DNA of 64,000 bases, taken from contig NZ_BLJU01000003.1 of the NCBI RefSeq assembly GCF_009932725.1, positions 62,001 to 126,000 on the forward strand. The letters run 5' to 3'. This stretch comes from Pseudomonas yangonensis. Its GTDB lineage: Bacteria; Pseudomonadota; Gammaproteobacteria; Pseudomonadales; Pseudomonadaceae. This document shows positions 28,178 through 39,653 of this stretch, piece by piece. Within the stretch, counting starts at the first letter, position 1, and each line of letters opens with the position of its first letter. Made by a program: the position numbers and the translations under genes. The notes under the pieces were generated by a model that saw only the letters and a program-made list of their open reading frames with translations, was not told the origin of the DNA and did not search any database.

Positions 28178-30187
28178 ATGTCCCGACTGAACCCCCGGCA
28201 ACAAGAGGCCGTGAACTATGTCGGCGGCCCACTTCTGGTGCTCGCCGGCGCAGGCTCCGGCAAGACCAGCGTGATCACCCGCAAGATCGCCCACTTGGTG
28301 CAGAACTGCGGCATCCGCGCCCAGCACATCGTCGCCATGACCTTCACCAACAAGGCCGCGCGCGAGATGAAGGAGCGCGTCGGCACCCTGCTCAAGGGCA
28401 GCGAAGCGCGCGGCCTGACCGTGTCCACCTTCCACAACCTGGGCATGAACATCATCCGCAAGGAATACGCGCGCCTGGGCTACAAACCCGGCTTCTCGAT
28501 CTTCGATGACGGCGACATCAAGGCGCTGCTCACCGACATCATGCAGAAGGAGTATTCCGGCGACGACGGTGCCGACGAGATCAAGAACTACATCGACAGC
28601 TGGAAGAACGACCTGATCCTGCCCGACGAGGCCCTGGCCAATGCACGCGGGCCGAAGGAGCAGACCGCCGCCATCGTCTACCTGCACTACCAGCGCACGC
28701 TCAAGGCGTACAACGCGGTGGACTTCAACGACCTGATCCTGCTGCCGGTAAAACTCTTCCAGGAGCACGCCGACATTCTGGAAAAGTGGCAGAACCGCAT
28801 CCGCTACCTGCTGGTGGACGAATACCAGGACACCAACGCCAGCCAGTACCTGCTGGTGAAGATGCTGGTGGGCATGCGCAACCAGTTCACCGTGGTCGGC
28901 GACGATGACCAGTCGATCTACGCCTGGCGCGGCGCGCGCCCGGAAAACCTGATGCTGCTCAAGGAGGACTACCCCTCGCTCAAGGTGGTGATGCTGGAGC
29001 AGAACTACCGCTCCACCAGCCGCATCCTCAAATGCGCCAACGTGCTGATCGCCAACAACCCCCACGTGTTCGAGAAGCAGCTGTGGTCGGAGATGGGCCA
29101 TGGCGATGAGATCCGCGTGATTCGTACGCGCAACGAGGAGGCCGAGTGCGAGCGGGTGGCGCTGGAGATCCTCACCGAGCATCTGCGCACCCAGCGCCCC
29201 TACAGCGACTTCGCCATCCTCTACCGCGGCAACTACCAGGCCAAGCTGATGGAGCTGAAATTGCAGCACCACCAGATTCCCTATCGCCTGTCCGGGGGCA
29301 CCAGCTTCTTCGCCCGCCAGGAGGTGAAGGACCTGATGAGCTACTTCCGCCTGCTGGTCAACCCGGACGACGACAACGCCTTCCTGCGGGTGATCAACGT
29401 GCCGCGCCGCGAGATCGGCTCGACCACCCTGGAAAAGCTCGGCAACTACGCCAGCGAGCGCAAGATCAGCATGTACGCGGCGGCCGGCGAGATCGGCCTC
29501 GGCGAACACCTCGACGCGCGCTTCACCGAGCGCCTGCAACGCTTCACCCGCTGGATGGATCGCGTGCGCCAGGAGTGCGCGCAGAACGACCCGATCGCCG
29601 CCATCCGCAGCATGGTCATGGATATCGACTACGAGAACTGGCTGCGGCAGAACGCCTCGAGCGATAAGGTCGCCGAGGCACGCATGGGCAACGTCTGGTT
29701 CCTCGTCGATGCGCTGAAGAACACCCTGGAGCGCGACGAAGACGGCGACATGACCATCGAGGACGCCATCGGCAAGCTGGTGCTGCGCGATATGCTCGAA
29801 CGTCAGCAGGAAGAGGAAGAAGGCGCCGAAGGCGTGCAGATGATGACCATGCACGCATCCAAGGGTCTGGAATTCCCCTCGGTGTACATCATCGGCTTCG
29901 AGGAGGAGATTCTCCCGCACCGCTCCAGCATCGAGGCCGACACCATCGAGGAAGAGCGACGCCTGGCCTACGTCGGCATCACCCGCGCCAAGCGCAACCT
30001 GGCGCTGACCTTCGCCGCCAAGCGCAAGCAGTACGGCGAGATCATCGACTGCTCGCCGAGCCGCTTCCTTGATGAGCTGCCGCAGGAAGATCTGGTCTGG
30101 GAAGGCCTGGAAGAGGCGCCGACGGAGGTCAAGACCGCGCGCGGCAACGACGCCCTGGCCAATATGCGCGCCATGCTCAAGCGCTGA
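28178..30187 (+). CDS. rep: ATP-dependent DNA helicase Rep
   Basis: 669 residues from ATG 28178 (SRLNPRQQEAVNYV), the normal Rep length; the open frame 47 codons upstream has no family support. Walker A AGAGSGKT at 23-30, Walker B DEYQDTN at 214-220, and further superfamily-1 motifs (GDDDQSIYAWRGA, EQNYRS, TMHASKGLEF, YVGITRA). A 3'-5' helicase that clears proteins ahead of the replication fork. A TAAAAT hexamer at 28144-28149 could be its -10 box. Confidence 0.95.
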   Translation: MSRLNPRQQEAVNYVGGPLLVLAGAGSGKTSVITRKIAHLVQNCGIRAQHIVAMTFTNKAAREMKERVGTLLKGSEARGLTVSTFHNLGMNIIRKEYARLGYKPGFSIFDDGDIKALLTDIMQKEYSGDDGADEIKNYIDSWKNDLILPDEALANARGPKEQTAAIVYLHYQRTLKAYNAVDFNDLILLPVKLFQEHADILEKWQNRIRYLLVDEYQDTNASQYLLVKMLVGMRNQFTVVGDDDQSIYAWRGARPENLMLLKEDYPSLKVVMLEQNYRSTSRILKCANVLIANNPHVFEKQLWSEMGHGDEIRVIRTRNEEAECERVALEILTEHLRTQRPYSDFAILYRGNYQAKLMELKLQHHQIPYRLSGGTSFFARQEVKDLMSYFRLLVNPDDDNAFLRVINVPRREIGSTTLEKLGNYASERKISMYAAAGEIGLGEHLDARFTERLQRFTRWMDRVRQECAQNDPIAAIRSMVMDIDYENWLRQNASSDKVAEARMGNVWFLVDALKNTLERDEDGDMTIEDAIGKLVLRDMLERQQEEEEGAEGVQMMTMHASKGLEFPSVYIIGFEEEILPHRSSIEADTIEEERRLAYVGITRAKRNLALTFAAKRKQYGEIIDCSPSRFLDELPQEDLVWEGLEEAPTEVKTARGNDALANMRAMLKR

Positions 30188-30300
30188 AGCGCGGGACTGG
30201 TTGTCTGGTGGGCTTCAGCCCACCACTTCGATGCCACCGGCACCCTCGCCAAATTTTCCAGTCAGAAAGAAGATATCGCTCAGAAACAGGGGCTGAAACC

Positions 30301-30783
30301 ATGCGCACCTTCACCCTCGACCTCGATGCCCTGATACAGCTGATCAATGGCCGCGAACAGCAGGAACACTGGCTGGACCTGGAAAGCGGCAACGTCCTGA
30401 CTCTGTCACCGGAGGATCAGTACAGCGAACAGCGCCAGCAGATCGAACTCGATCCCGACCGCTACAGCCAGGTGCCGAACCTCGACATACCGCAGCGCAT
30501 CGCCATGCGCGAGTCCTTTCTGTTTACCCTCGACGATCTGCACGCCCACCCACTGCTCAGTGCGGCGCTGACCAGTCGCAAACCGCTGCGCGCCTTCGAT
30601 TACGAGATCGAAGCCTTTGCGCCGATTCGCCAGCAGTGGCAGGCCTACGAGCTCAAGCAACTGCGCGAATACGCCCTCAACTGGCTCTATGAACTGGGCA
30701 TCGAGCCGGCGCCGGACAAACTGCCGCTCGATACCCGCGGCATCCCCAGGGACATTCTGCGGCGGCTGACCAAAAGCGCCTGA
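30301..30783 (+). CDS. UPF0158 family protein
   Basis: 160 residues. Contains the family pattern of an N-terminal helix then WLDLESG, SFL….D……L..AL, and a long C-terminal helix (RQQWQAYELKQLREYALNWL). Function unknown. The upstream frame is open but ATG 30301 follows the likely ribosome site AGAAACAGGGG. It sits alone between rep and xpt. Confidence 0.75.
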   Translation: MRTFTLDLDALIQLINGREQQEHWLDLESGNVLTLSPEDQYSEQRQQIELDPDRYSQVPNLDIPQRIAMRESFLFTLDDLHAHPLLSAALTSRKPLRAFDYEIEAFAPIRQQWQAYELKQLREYALNWLYELGIEPAPDKLPLDTRGIPRDILRRLTKSA

Positions 30784-30811
30784 GCGAGCGCCCAGGGTCA
30801 TCGTGACCGCT

Positions 30812-30832
30812 CCCGGATTGCATCCGGGCTAC
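30812..30832. repeat. REP half-copy (CCCGGATTGCATCCGGG)
   Basis: A single CCCGGATTGCATCCGGGCTA unit in the UPF0158-xpt gap, the same family as 26212-26236. Confidence 0.7.
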
Positions 30833-30860
30833 TCCTGCCCGGCGCCAGCAACCTGTCTAA

Positions 30861-31538
<678 letters not shown>

Positions 31539-31562
31539 GGACCGTGCAGGGCCTCGCGCGCC

Positions 31563-33698
<2,136 letters not shown>

Positions 33699-33776
33699 CT
33701 GGTGCTCCTCGCGACATCCATGACGAATGCTGCTTGGACTGCGTGGATGCCGGCATGGTTGCATGCCATCGCCTTA

Positions 33777-33917
33777 AGAGCCTGCTCACAATCTGCTGCG
33801 CGTCGGCCCTACTGCGTTAAAAACAGGCTCGGAATGCTCATTTACAGCTCGTAAACTGCGCTTCCTCGCCTATTTTTGCCTTGTATGGCTCTAGCTCGCG
33901 AGCTCGTGAGCAGGCTC
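33777..33917. repeat. MITE-like element, copy 2 (141 bp)
   Basis: Perfect 13-bp terminal inverted repeats AGAGCCTGCTCAC/GTGAGCAGGCTCT. Its core (ACTGCGTTAAAAAC … TAAACTGCGCTT) is shared with copy 1 at 21975-22129 in the other orientation, though the ends differ in sequence. Confidence 0.75.
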
Positions 33918-33922
33918 TAAAC

Positions 33923-33949
33923 GAAAAAACCGCCCGGAGGGCGGTTTTT
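33923..33949 (-). terminator. Terminator of the cytochrome c5 gene
   Basis: Minus-strand stem AAACCGCCC…GGGCGGTTT followed by TTTT, 18 bases past the stop; readable on both strands. Confidence 0.8.
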
Positions 33950-33966
33950 CAGGGAAGCGGCGGGTC

Positions 33967-34389
33967 TTACAGACCGGACATCTTCTTGATCGCTTCACGC
34001 AGCTCGTCGTCCGAGCAGTCGGCGCAGGTGCCTTTCGGCGGCATGGCGTTGATGCCGGAGATGGCTGCAGCGAGGATGCCGTCGAGGCCGCCCTGGTGAT
34101 CGGCGCGCTCTTTCCAGGCCGCGGTGTCACCGATCTTGGGAGCGCCCAGTACGCCAGCGCCATGGCAGGCGTTGCAATGCTTGGCGATGATGTCGTCAGC
34201 GGTACGCGCACCGCCACCAGCGGATGCAGCGACGGTTTCGACGCCCTTGCACTCTTCGCCCATGATGCACACCTCGCCTACAGGCTTGAGGCGCTCGGCG
34301 ATGGCTTCATCGGTCGTGGCCTGAGCAGTCACTGCCCACAGGGCCAATACGGCAGCCGGTACTGCCAGCATTTTCTTCATCAGATTCAC
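33967..34389 (-). CDS. Cytochrome c5 family periplasmic protein
   Basis: 140 residues. Sec signal peptide (cleavage after TAQA, residue 24), then a c-type haem motif CNACH at 72-76 and an axial Met in INAMPPKG. An extra Cys pair near the C-terminus (GTCADC) is typical of cytochrome c5. Starts at GTG 34389 after GAAGAGGG; ATG 34380 is the alternative. It carries electrons in the periplasm, possibly towards oxidases. Corresponds in position to PA5300 cycB. Confidence 0.9.
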   Translation of the reverse strand: MNLMKKMLAVPAAVLALWAVTAQATTDEAIAERLKPVGEVCIMGEECKGVETVAASAGGGARTADDIIAKHCNACHGAGVLGAPKIGDTAAWKERADHQGGLDGILAAAISGINAMPPKGTCADCSDDELREAIKKMSGL

Positions 34390-34502
34390 GGTACACCCTC
34401 TTCGTGGCTAGTCACGCCCGCGGCCACGGTTTCGCGAGCGGGCGACAGTATAACGGCAAGCGGGCCTGGCCGAAACAACCCATATTGTCGCAGGGTTATT
34501 GA

Positions 34503-35051
34503 TCAGAAGTTCGCTGGCGTGGTGGCGCTGATCAGTCGCGCCGGTACATCGAACGGATTGCGGAAGCGGTGCGGCTTGCTGCTCTCGAAGTAGTAGCTGT
34601 CGCCCGGCTCGAGGATGAACACCTCGTTGCCCACGGTCAGCTCCAGCTTGCCTTCGACCAGCATGCCGGCTTCTTCGCCCTCGTGGGCGTACATCTCGTC
34701 ACCGGTGTCGGTGCCGGCCGGGTAGGTCTCGTCGAGGAAGGAAATGGCGCGGCTCGGATGAGCCTTGCCGATCAGCTTCATGGTGATCGCGCCACTGCAG
34801 ATATCGGTCAGCTCGGAGGCCCGGTAGACCACCTGAACCTGGTTCTCCTGCTCCATGTCGAGGGAGAAGAATTCCACCAGCGACATGGGAATACCGCTCA
34901 GCACCTTTTTCAGCGAGCTGATCGAGGGGCTTACGCTGTTTTTCTCGATCATGGAAATGGTGCTGTTGGTGACGCCCGCGCGCTTGGCGAGCTCACGCTG
35001 GGAAAGACCTTTGAGCTTACGAATCGATTGCAGTCGAACGCCGACGTCCAA
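34503..35051 (-). CDS. XRE-family regulator with cupin domain (PauR/PuuR-like)
   Basis: 182 residues: N-terminal helix-turn-helix (about 8-62, LSQRELAKRAGVTNSTISMIEKN) and a C-terminal cupin sensor (about 105-180, MYAHEGEEAGMLVEGKLELTVGNEVFILEPGDSYYF). In P. aeruginosa the gene at this position (PA5301, PauR) represses the gamma-glutamylated polyamine catabolic genes; equivalents of those genes lie at 39654-51099. A perfect palindrome at 35074-35096 just upstream of its start is a likely autoregulatory operator. Target set is inferred. Confidence 0.85.
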   Translation of the reverse strand: MDVGVRLQSIRKLKGLSQRELAKRAGVTNSTISMIEKNSVSPSISSLKKVLSGIPMSLVEFFSLDMEQENQVQVVYRASELTDICSGAITMKLIGKAHPSRAISFLDETYPAGTDTGDEMYAHEGEEAGMLVEGKLELTVGNEVFILEPGDSYYFESSKPHRFRNPFDVPARLISATTPANF

Positions 35052-35073
35052 TGCTGGGGTCCCCCTCTGGGAG

Positions 35074-35096
35074 TGATACGAAAAGTGTTCGTATCA
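35074..35096. promoter_or_regulatory. Palindromic operator upstream of the XRE-cupin gene
   Basis: TGATACGAA and TTCGTATCA are perfect 9-bp arms around a 5-base centre, ending 23 bases before the ATG. The spacing and symmetry suit a dimeric helix-turn-helix protein. Confidence 0.65.
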
Positions 35097-35154
35097 TGGC
35101 ATAGCGTTCGGAATTTACAACACTTGCGTTCATGCTCTTCTACAGCCGGCCGAA

Positions 35155-36228
35155 TCAGCCTCCGAGATAGAGCAGCGGCACCCGCCGCAGGTTGCAGAAA
35201 ATCTGATAGGGGATGCTGCCCGCGGCCATGGCCACGTCGCTGGCCAGTACCTGCGTGCCCCACAGTTCGACACGGCTGCCCAGGCCTGCCTGTGGCAAGT
35301 CGGTGAGGTCGACGGTGAGCATGTCCATCGACACACGACCGATCAGGCGAGTCGGTTGGCCGTCCACCATCACCGGCGTGCCGGTCGGTGCATGACGCGG
35401 ATAGCCGTCGGCATAGCCCATGGCGACCACACCGACGCGGGTCGGCCGCTCGGAGACGAAGCGCGCACCGTAACCCACGGGCTCGCCGGGCGGCAGTTCG
35501 CGCACGCTGATGACCTTCGATTCCAGCGTCATCACCGGGCGCAAACGCGCGGCCTGCTCCTGAGCCTGCTCGAACGGCGTGGCGCCGTACAGCATGATGC
35601 CGGGGCGCACCCAGTCGCTGGGCACCTGGGGCCAGCCCAGCACGGCCGGCGAGTTACGCAGGCTGACCTCGGCGCTCAGGCCTTCGCGAGCCTGCTGGAA
35701 CACCGCCAGCTGCTCGGCGGTACGCTCGCACTCGGGCTCGTCGGCACGTGCGAAGTGGCTCATCAGCACGATCTTGCTGACCTTGCCGCTGGCCAGCAGG
35801 CGACGGTAGGCATCCTGGTACTCGGCCGGATGCAGGCCGACGCGGTGCATACCGCTGTCGAGCTTGAGCCACAGGGTCAGCGGCTTGCTGAGCTGAGCCT
35901 GCTCGACGGCCTCGATCTGCCACTGCGCGTGAATCACGCACCACAGCTCATGCTGATCGATCAGTGCCAGTTCATCGGCCTCGAAAAAGCCTTCGAGCAG
36001 CAGGATCGGCGCCCTGATGCCGGCCTCGCGCAGCGCCAGCGCCTCTTCGATGCAGGCCACGGCAAAGCCGTCGGCCTCACTCTCCAGCGCCTGTGCACAT
36101 CGCACCGCGCCATGCCCGTAGGCATCGGCCTTGACCACGGCCAGGGCGCGGGCGCCGCTGAGTTCGCGGGCCAGTTGATAGTTGTGACGCAAGGCGTCGA
36201 GATCGATCAGGGCACGGGCAGGGCGCAT
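35155..36228 (-). CDS. dadX: Catabolic alanine racemase DadX
   Basis: 357 residues. PLP lysine in [10 protein letters not shown] (Lys33) and the catalytic Tyr in VGYGARF. It converts L-alanine to D-alanine for oxidation by DadA. The gene lies downstream of dadA and RidA on the same strand but is separated from them by a terminator, a REP pair and a tandem repeat. It is therefore not simply the distal gene of one transcript. Confidence 0.93.
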   Translation of the reverse strand: MRPARALIDLDALRHNYQLARELSGARALAVVKADAYGHGAVRCAQALESEADGFAVACIEEALALREAGIRAPILLLEGFFEADELALIDQHELWCVIHAQWQIEAVEQAQLSKPLTLWLKLDSGMHRVGLHPAEYQDAYRRLLASGKVSKIVLMSHFARADEPECERTAEQLAVFQQAREGLSAEVSLRNSPAVLGWPQVPSDWVRPGIMLYGATPFEQAQEQAARLRPVMTLESKVISVRELPPGEPVGYGARFVSERPTRVGVVAMGYADGYPRHAPTGTPVMVDGQPTRLIGRVSMDMLTVDLTDLPQAGLGSRVELWGTQVLASDVAMAAGSIPYQIFCNLRRVPLLYLGG

Positions 36229-36260
36229 GGTTCGTTATTTCTCACTGCTTCGCTGATTTC

Positions 36261-36319
36261 GTAGCCCGGATGCAATCCGGGGATGGTCGTTGCCAAGCCC
36301 CGGATTGCATCCGGGCTAC
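36261..36319. repeat. REP pair (GTAGCCCGGATGC type), inverted
   Basis: GTAGCCCGGATGCAATCCGG and CCGGATTGCATCCGGGCTAC face each other across a 20-base centre, in the 314-base gap 36229-36542 between dadX and RidA. The rest of that gap is a terminator and the 76-bp tandem repeat. Confidence 0.85.
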
Positions 36320-36326
36320 AGGCTAT

Positions 36327-36351
36327 AAAAAAAGCCCGGCGGGAGCCGGGC
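36327..36351 (-). terminator. Terminator upstream of dadX
   Basis: Minus-strand hairpin GCCCGGC…GCCGGGC followed by seven T, suggesting the dadA-RidA transcript ends before dadX. Confidence 0.75.
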
Positions 36352-36363
36352 GAGAAGCCAACA

Positions 36364-36515
36364 CAAAAAATTGTCTGGAACAATTCTTGACGTCGCCCCG
36401 CGACGGCCCGTAGGGGCGGCCGCCAGGGAGGGCGAGCCGCAAAAAATTGTCTGGAACAATTTTTGACGTCGCTCTGCGACGGCCCGCAAGGGCGGCCGCC
36501 AGGGAGGGCGGGCCG
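36364..36515. repeat. Tandem direct repeat, two 76-bp units
   Basis: Units 36364-36439 and 36440-36515 begin CAAAAAATTGTCTGGAACAA and differ at only a few bases. Each contains the inverted pair TTGTctggAACAA-type and a GC-rich half. A third unit starts (CAAAAA at 36516) but is cut. Frames through it are low-complexity and not coding. Confidence 0.85.
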
Positions 36516-36542
36516 CAAAAACTGTTCACTGCGGCGACTGCC

Positions 36543-36890
36543 TCAAACGGCAGCCACCACGCACATTTCCACCAACACTTCGGGTTTGTACATCTTCGCC
36601 TCGACACAGGCGCGGGCCGGTGCATGGCCATCGGCGACCCAGGCGTCGTACTCGGCGTTGAGGCCGTCATAGTCGGCCATGTCCTTGAGGAAGATGGTCA
36701 GCGAGAGGATCTTGCTCTTGTCGCTACCACCCTCGGCCAGCATCTTGTCGATGTTGGCCAGGGTCTGGCGGGTCTGCTCGCGGATGTCACCGTCGAAGTC
36801 GTCGGCCAACTGGCCGGCTAGGTAAATCGTGCCGTTGTGGATCACCACTTCGCTGTAGCGTTTGGCCACATGCAGGCGCTGGATCGACAT
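36543..36890 (-). CDS. RidA family reactive-intermediate deaminase
   Basis: 115 residues, slightly shorter than RidA (about 128). The RidA signature with the substrate-binding Arg is in ARACVEAKMYKPEVLVEM. It hydrolyses reactive 2-iminoacids such as those produced by DadA, which fits its place 39 bases downstream of dadA. Not the canonical RidA by length, more like the Rid subgroup linked to amino-acid oxidases. Confidence 0.88.
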   Translation of the reverse strand: MSIQRLHVAKRYSEVVIHNGTIYLAGQLADDFDGDIREQTRQTLANIDKMLAEGGSDKSKILSLTIFLKDMADYDGLNAEYDAWVADGHAPARACVEAKMYKPEVLVEMCVVAAV

Positions 36891-36929
36891 GCTGCGAATC
36901 TCCTTTGATTTTCCGGGCCGCGCAGCCTA

Positions 36930-38228
36930 TCAGGTGCGCAGCGGCTGCGGGGCACTGTGCACTTCGCGAGCCTTGCGCGAATAACGCGAGATATCCAGGC
37001 CATCAGCGCTGATTTGCGGACGCTTGTTGGCCATCAGGTCGGCGAGCAGACGACCGGAACCGCACGCCATGGTCCAGCCCAGGGTGCCGTGACCGGTGTT
37101 GAGGAACAGGTTACGGAAGGCCGTGCCACCTACAATCGGAGTGCCATCAGGCGTGGCCGGGCGCAGGCCGGTCCAGAACTCGGCGCGCTGCAGATCGCCG
37201 CCTTGCGGGTAGAGGTCGGCGGTGATCATCTCCAGGGTTTCACGACGGCGCGGGTTGAGCGACAGGTCGAAACCAGCGATCTCGGCCATGCCGCCGACGC
37301 GGATACGGCCGTCGAAACGGGTGATGGCGACCTTGTAGGTCTCGTCGAGAATGGTCGAGGTCGGCGCCATGTCGGCGTTGGTGATCGGCACGGTCAGCGA
37401 GTAGCCCTTGAGCGGGTAGACCGGCGCGCGCACGCCCAGCGGCTTGAGCAGCTGAGGGCTGTAGCTGCCGAGGGCGAGCACGTAGCGATCAGCGGTTTCC
37501 AGCTTGCCGTCGATCCACACGCCGTTGATGCGGTCGCCCACGGCGTCCAGGCGCTGGATGTTCTGGCCGAAACGGAACTCGACGCCGAGCGCCTTGGCCA
37601 TGTCCGCCAGCTTGGTGGTGAACATCTGGCAGTCGCCGGTCTGGTCGTTGGGCAGGCGCAGGGCGCCGGCCAGCTTGTGCTTGACGCCAGCCAGGGCCGG
37701 CTCGACGCGGGCGATGCCGTCACGATCGAGCAGCTCGAACGGCACACCGGAGGCTTCCAGCACGGCGATGTCCTTGGCGGCAGCATCGACCTGGGCCTGG
37801 GTGCGGAACAGCTGGGTGGTGCCAAGCTGACGGCCTTCGTAACTGATGCCGGTCTCCGCACGCAGCTCGTCGAGGCAGTCGCGGCTGTACTCGGACAGAC
37901 GCACCATGCGCTCCTTGTTGATCGCATAGCGGCTGGCGGTGCAGTTGCGCAGCATCTGCGCCATCCACAGGTACTGATCGACGTCACCGGTGGCCTTGAT
38001 CGCCAGCGGAGCGTGCTTCTGCAGCAGCCACTTGATGGCTTTCAGTGGCACGCCGGGGGCGGCCCAGGGCGAGGCATAGCCGGGGGAAACCTGACCGGCG
38101 TTGGCGAAGCTGGTTTCCAAGGCGGGGCCGTCCTGGCGGTCGACCACCACCACCTCGAAGCCCTGACGGGCGAGGTAGTAAGCACTGGCGGTACCAATCA
38201 CACCGCTGCCGAGAACCAGAACACGCAT
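36930..38228 (-). CDS. dadA: D-amino acid dehydrogenase, small subunit DadA
   Basis: 432 residues, normal length. FAD-binding GSGVIG at 7-12, the DRQ acidic turn, and the C-terminal [15 protein letters not shown] membrane-associated flavoprotein that oxidises D-alanine to pyruvate and ammonia. Its product imine is handled by RidA downstream. Start ATG 38228 follows GGGGAG; lrp is divergent, with a shared regulatory gap. Confidence 0.94.
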   Translation of the reverse strand: MRVLVLGSGVIGTASAYYLARQGFEVVVVDRQDGPALETSFANAGQVSPGYASPWAAPGVPLKAIKWLLQKHAPLAIKATGDVDQYLWMAQMLRNCTASRYAINKERMVRLSEYSRDCLDELRAETGISYEGRQLGTTQLFRTQAQVDAAAKDIAVLEASGVPFELLDRDGIARVEPALAGVKHKLAGALRLPNDQTGDCQMFTTKLADMAKALGVEFRFGQNIQRLDAVGDRINGVWIDGKLETADRYVLALGSYSPQLLKPLGVRAPVYPLKGYSLTVPITNADMAPTSTILDETYKVAITRFDGRIRVGGMAEIAGFDLSLNPRRRETLEMITADLYPQGGDLQRAEFWTGLRPATPDGTPIVGGTAFRNLFLNTGHGTLGWTMACGSGRLLADLMANKRPQISADGLDISRYSRKAREVHSAPQPLRT

Positions 38229-38336
38229 GTTTTTCTCCCCGCCGCGCCCAGGGCGCGTGCGTTACAGGCCATTGTTGTCGATGGGCGCAGTATAGGAAGA
38301 GCCGTGCAGTGCTTTTCACCATATACACGGCTATAT

Positions 38337-38356
38337 TTGGCGAGAATTCTTGGCAA
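38337..38356. promoter_or_regulatory. Candidate Lrp site in the dadA-lrp gap
   Basis: A pseudo-palindrome centred on AGAATTCT with outer TTG…CAA at 38337-38356. An inverted pair AGCCGTG/CACGGCT (38300-38332) lies alongside. Position between divergent lrp and dadA suits Lrp binding. Confidence 0.4.
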
Positions 38357-38384
38357 AAAGCCGTTTTGCAGAGGCGGATTCCCC

Positions 38385-38873
38385 ATGAGAACCCAGCATC
38401 AAAGCCGTCGTGAACTGGACAAGATCGACCGCAACATCCTCCGCATCCTGCAGGAGGACGGGCGTATCAGCTTCACCGAACTGGGCGAGCGCGTGGGGCT
38501 GTCGACCACGCCCTGCACCGAGCGCGTACGCCGCCTGGAGCGCGAAGGCATCATCATGGGCTACCACGCCCGCCTCAACCCGCAGAACCTCAAGGCCAAC
38601 CTGCTGGTATTCGTCGAAATCAGCCTGGACTACAAGTCCGGCGACACCTTCGAGGAATTCCGCCGCGCCGTGCTCAAGCTGCCGCACGTGCTGGAATGTC
38701 ACCTGGTGTCCGGCGACTTCGACTACCTGGTGAAGGCACGCATCAACGAGATGGCCAGCTATCGCAAGCTGCTCGGCGACATCCTGCTCAAGCTGCCGCA
38801 CGTGCGCGAATCGAAAAGTTACATCGTCATGGAAGAGGTGAAGGAGAGCCTAGCCCTGCCGGTGCCGGAGTGA
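38385..38873 (+). CDS. lrp: Leucine-responsive regulator Lrp/DadR
   Basis: 162 residues from ATG 38385 after GAGGCGG. AsnC-type helix-turn-helix at about 12-58 (LDKIDRNILRILQEDGRISFTELGERVGLS) and a C-terminal RAM ligand domain. Divergent from dadA; the P. aeruginosa orthologue activates dadA-dadX in response to L-alanine. The longer open frame upstream is antisense to dadA. Confidence 0.94.
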   Translation: MRTQHQSRRELDKIDRNILRILQEDGRISFTELGERVGLSTTPCTERVRRLEREGIIMGYHARLNPQNLKANLLVFVEISLDYKSGDTFEEFRRAVLKLPHVLECHLVSGDFDYLVKARINEMASYRKLLGDILLKLPHVRESKSYIVMEEVKESLALPVPE

Positions 38874-38935
38874 AGCAGCGGCAAGCTGCAAGCAAGAAGG
38901 ATGATCGCTGGCACTCTCCGTACCGGAGTGAATCT

Positions 38936-39000
38936 GTAGGAGCGAGCTCTGCTCGCGAAGCTTTTGCGTGGCCAGGTTCGCGAGCAGAGCTCGCTCCTAC
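38936..39000. repeat. REP pair (GTAGGAGCGAGCTCTG type)
   Basis: GTAGGAGCGAGCTCTGCTCG and CGAGCAGAGCTCGCTCCTAC form an almost perfect inverted repeat between lrp and the YkgJ gene. Confidence 0.85.
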
Positions 39001-39043
39001 GGAATGGCGTTCTTTATGCGCTGCTCCACAGCATCCCAGGGAT

Positions 39044-39397
39044 TTACACCAGGCGCTGCCGCGTGGTGGCGATCAGCCGGTGCACCTGACGCTCCACCGC
39101 CGGCTCGATCGGCTGCTCCGGCCCGCGGCCACGGGGACAGGGCAGGTTCGGCGTGGTGCCGAACAGGCGGCAGATCAGCGGGCGCTGGTCATACACCTCG
39201 CAGCCGTTGGGCCCCAGATGCACGCAGTTGTATTCGGCCAGCGCCGCATCGTGCTCGGCATCGCTCTTGACCGGCAGACGCGCCAGCTCCTCGGACGAGG
39301 CGGTGACCGGCCCGCAGCAGTCATGGCAGCCGGGCACGCAGTCGAAGCGCGGGATCTGCCGGCGCAGGTGGTCGATCTTGCGGTCGGTGCAGCTCAT
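39044..39397 (-). CDS. YkgJ family Cys-cluster protein
   Basis: 117 residues. Conserved cysteines in CVPGCHDCCGP, NCVHLGPNGCEVYDQRPLICRLF form the CxxCxxCC…C…C…C family cluster, likely to bind Zn or an FeS centre. No function assigned. Stand-alone, convergent with lrp. Confidence 0.85.
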   Translation of the reverse strand: MSCTDRKIDHLRRQIPRFDCVPGCHDCCGPVTASSEELARLPVKSDAEHDAALAEYNCVHLGPNGCEVYDQRPLICRLFGTTPNLPCPRGRGPEQPIEPAVERQVHRLIATTRQRLV

Positions 39398-39587
39398 CGT
39401 TGGGTATCCTTAGGTGATGGCGGCAAGTTTACTGCCAGGCGCCGCAATGTCATTCGCTCAGACACCTCAAGTCGCGGCTAACGCCCCCCGCCACCGGGGC
39501 CGAGCATTTCCTGTGGGAGGCGCTTCAGCGGCGACAGACCAAAACGCCATGAGCGGAGGCAGCCTGCTTTTTTCTGCCTGTCTCTTG

Positions 39588-39605
39588 GCGTGATAACAAT
39601 CACGC
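39588..39605. promoter_or_regulatory. Palindrome upstream of the glutamylputrescine-oxidase-like gene
   Basis: GCGTGAT-AACA-ATCACGC, perfect 7-bp arms, 48 bases before the ATG. Candidate regulator site. Confidence 0.5.
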
Positions 39606-39653
39606 GCTTATGCTGCGTTGAATTTTCCACACAACGAAATCAGGATTTCGCAC

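Noticed and set aside
28085..29920. 611-codon minus-strand frame
   Set aside because: Antisense to rep; composition is that of a GC-rich shadow frame.
36364..36515. Possible CRISPR because of direct repeats
   Set aside because: Only two contiguous 76-bp units without unique spacers and no cas genes.
36207..36518. 103-codon minus-strand frame
   Set aside because: Runs through the REP pair, terminator and 76-bp tandem repeat; its repeats reflect the DNA repeat.
36957..38384. Long plus-strand frame fused upstream of lrp
   Set aside because: Antisense to dadA; the real lrp start is ATG 38385 with its own ribosome site.
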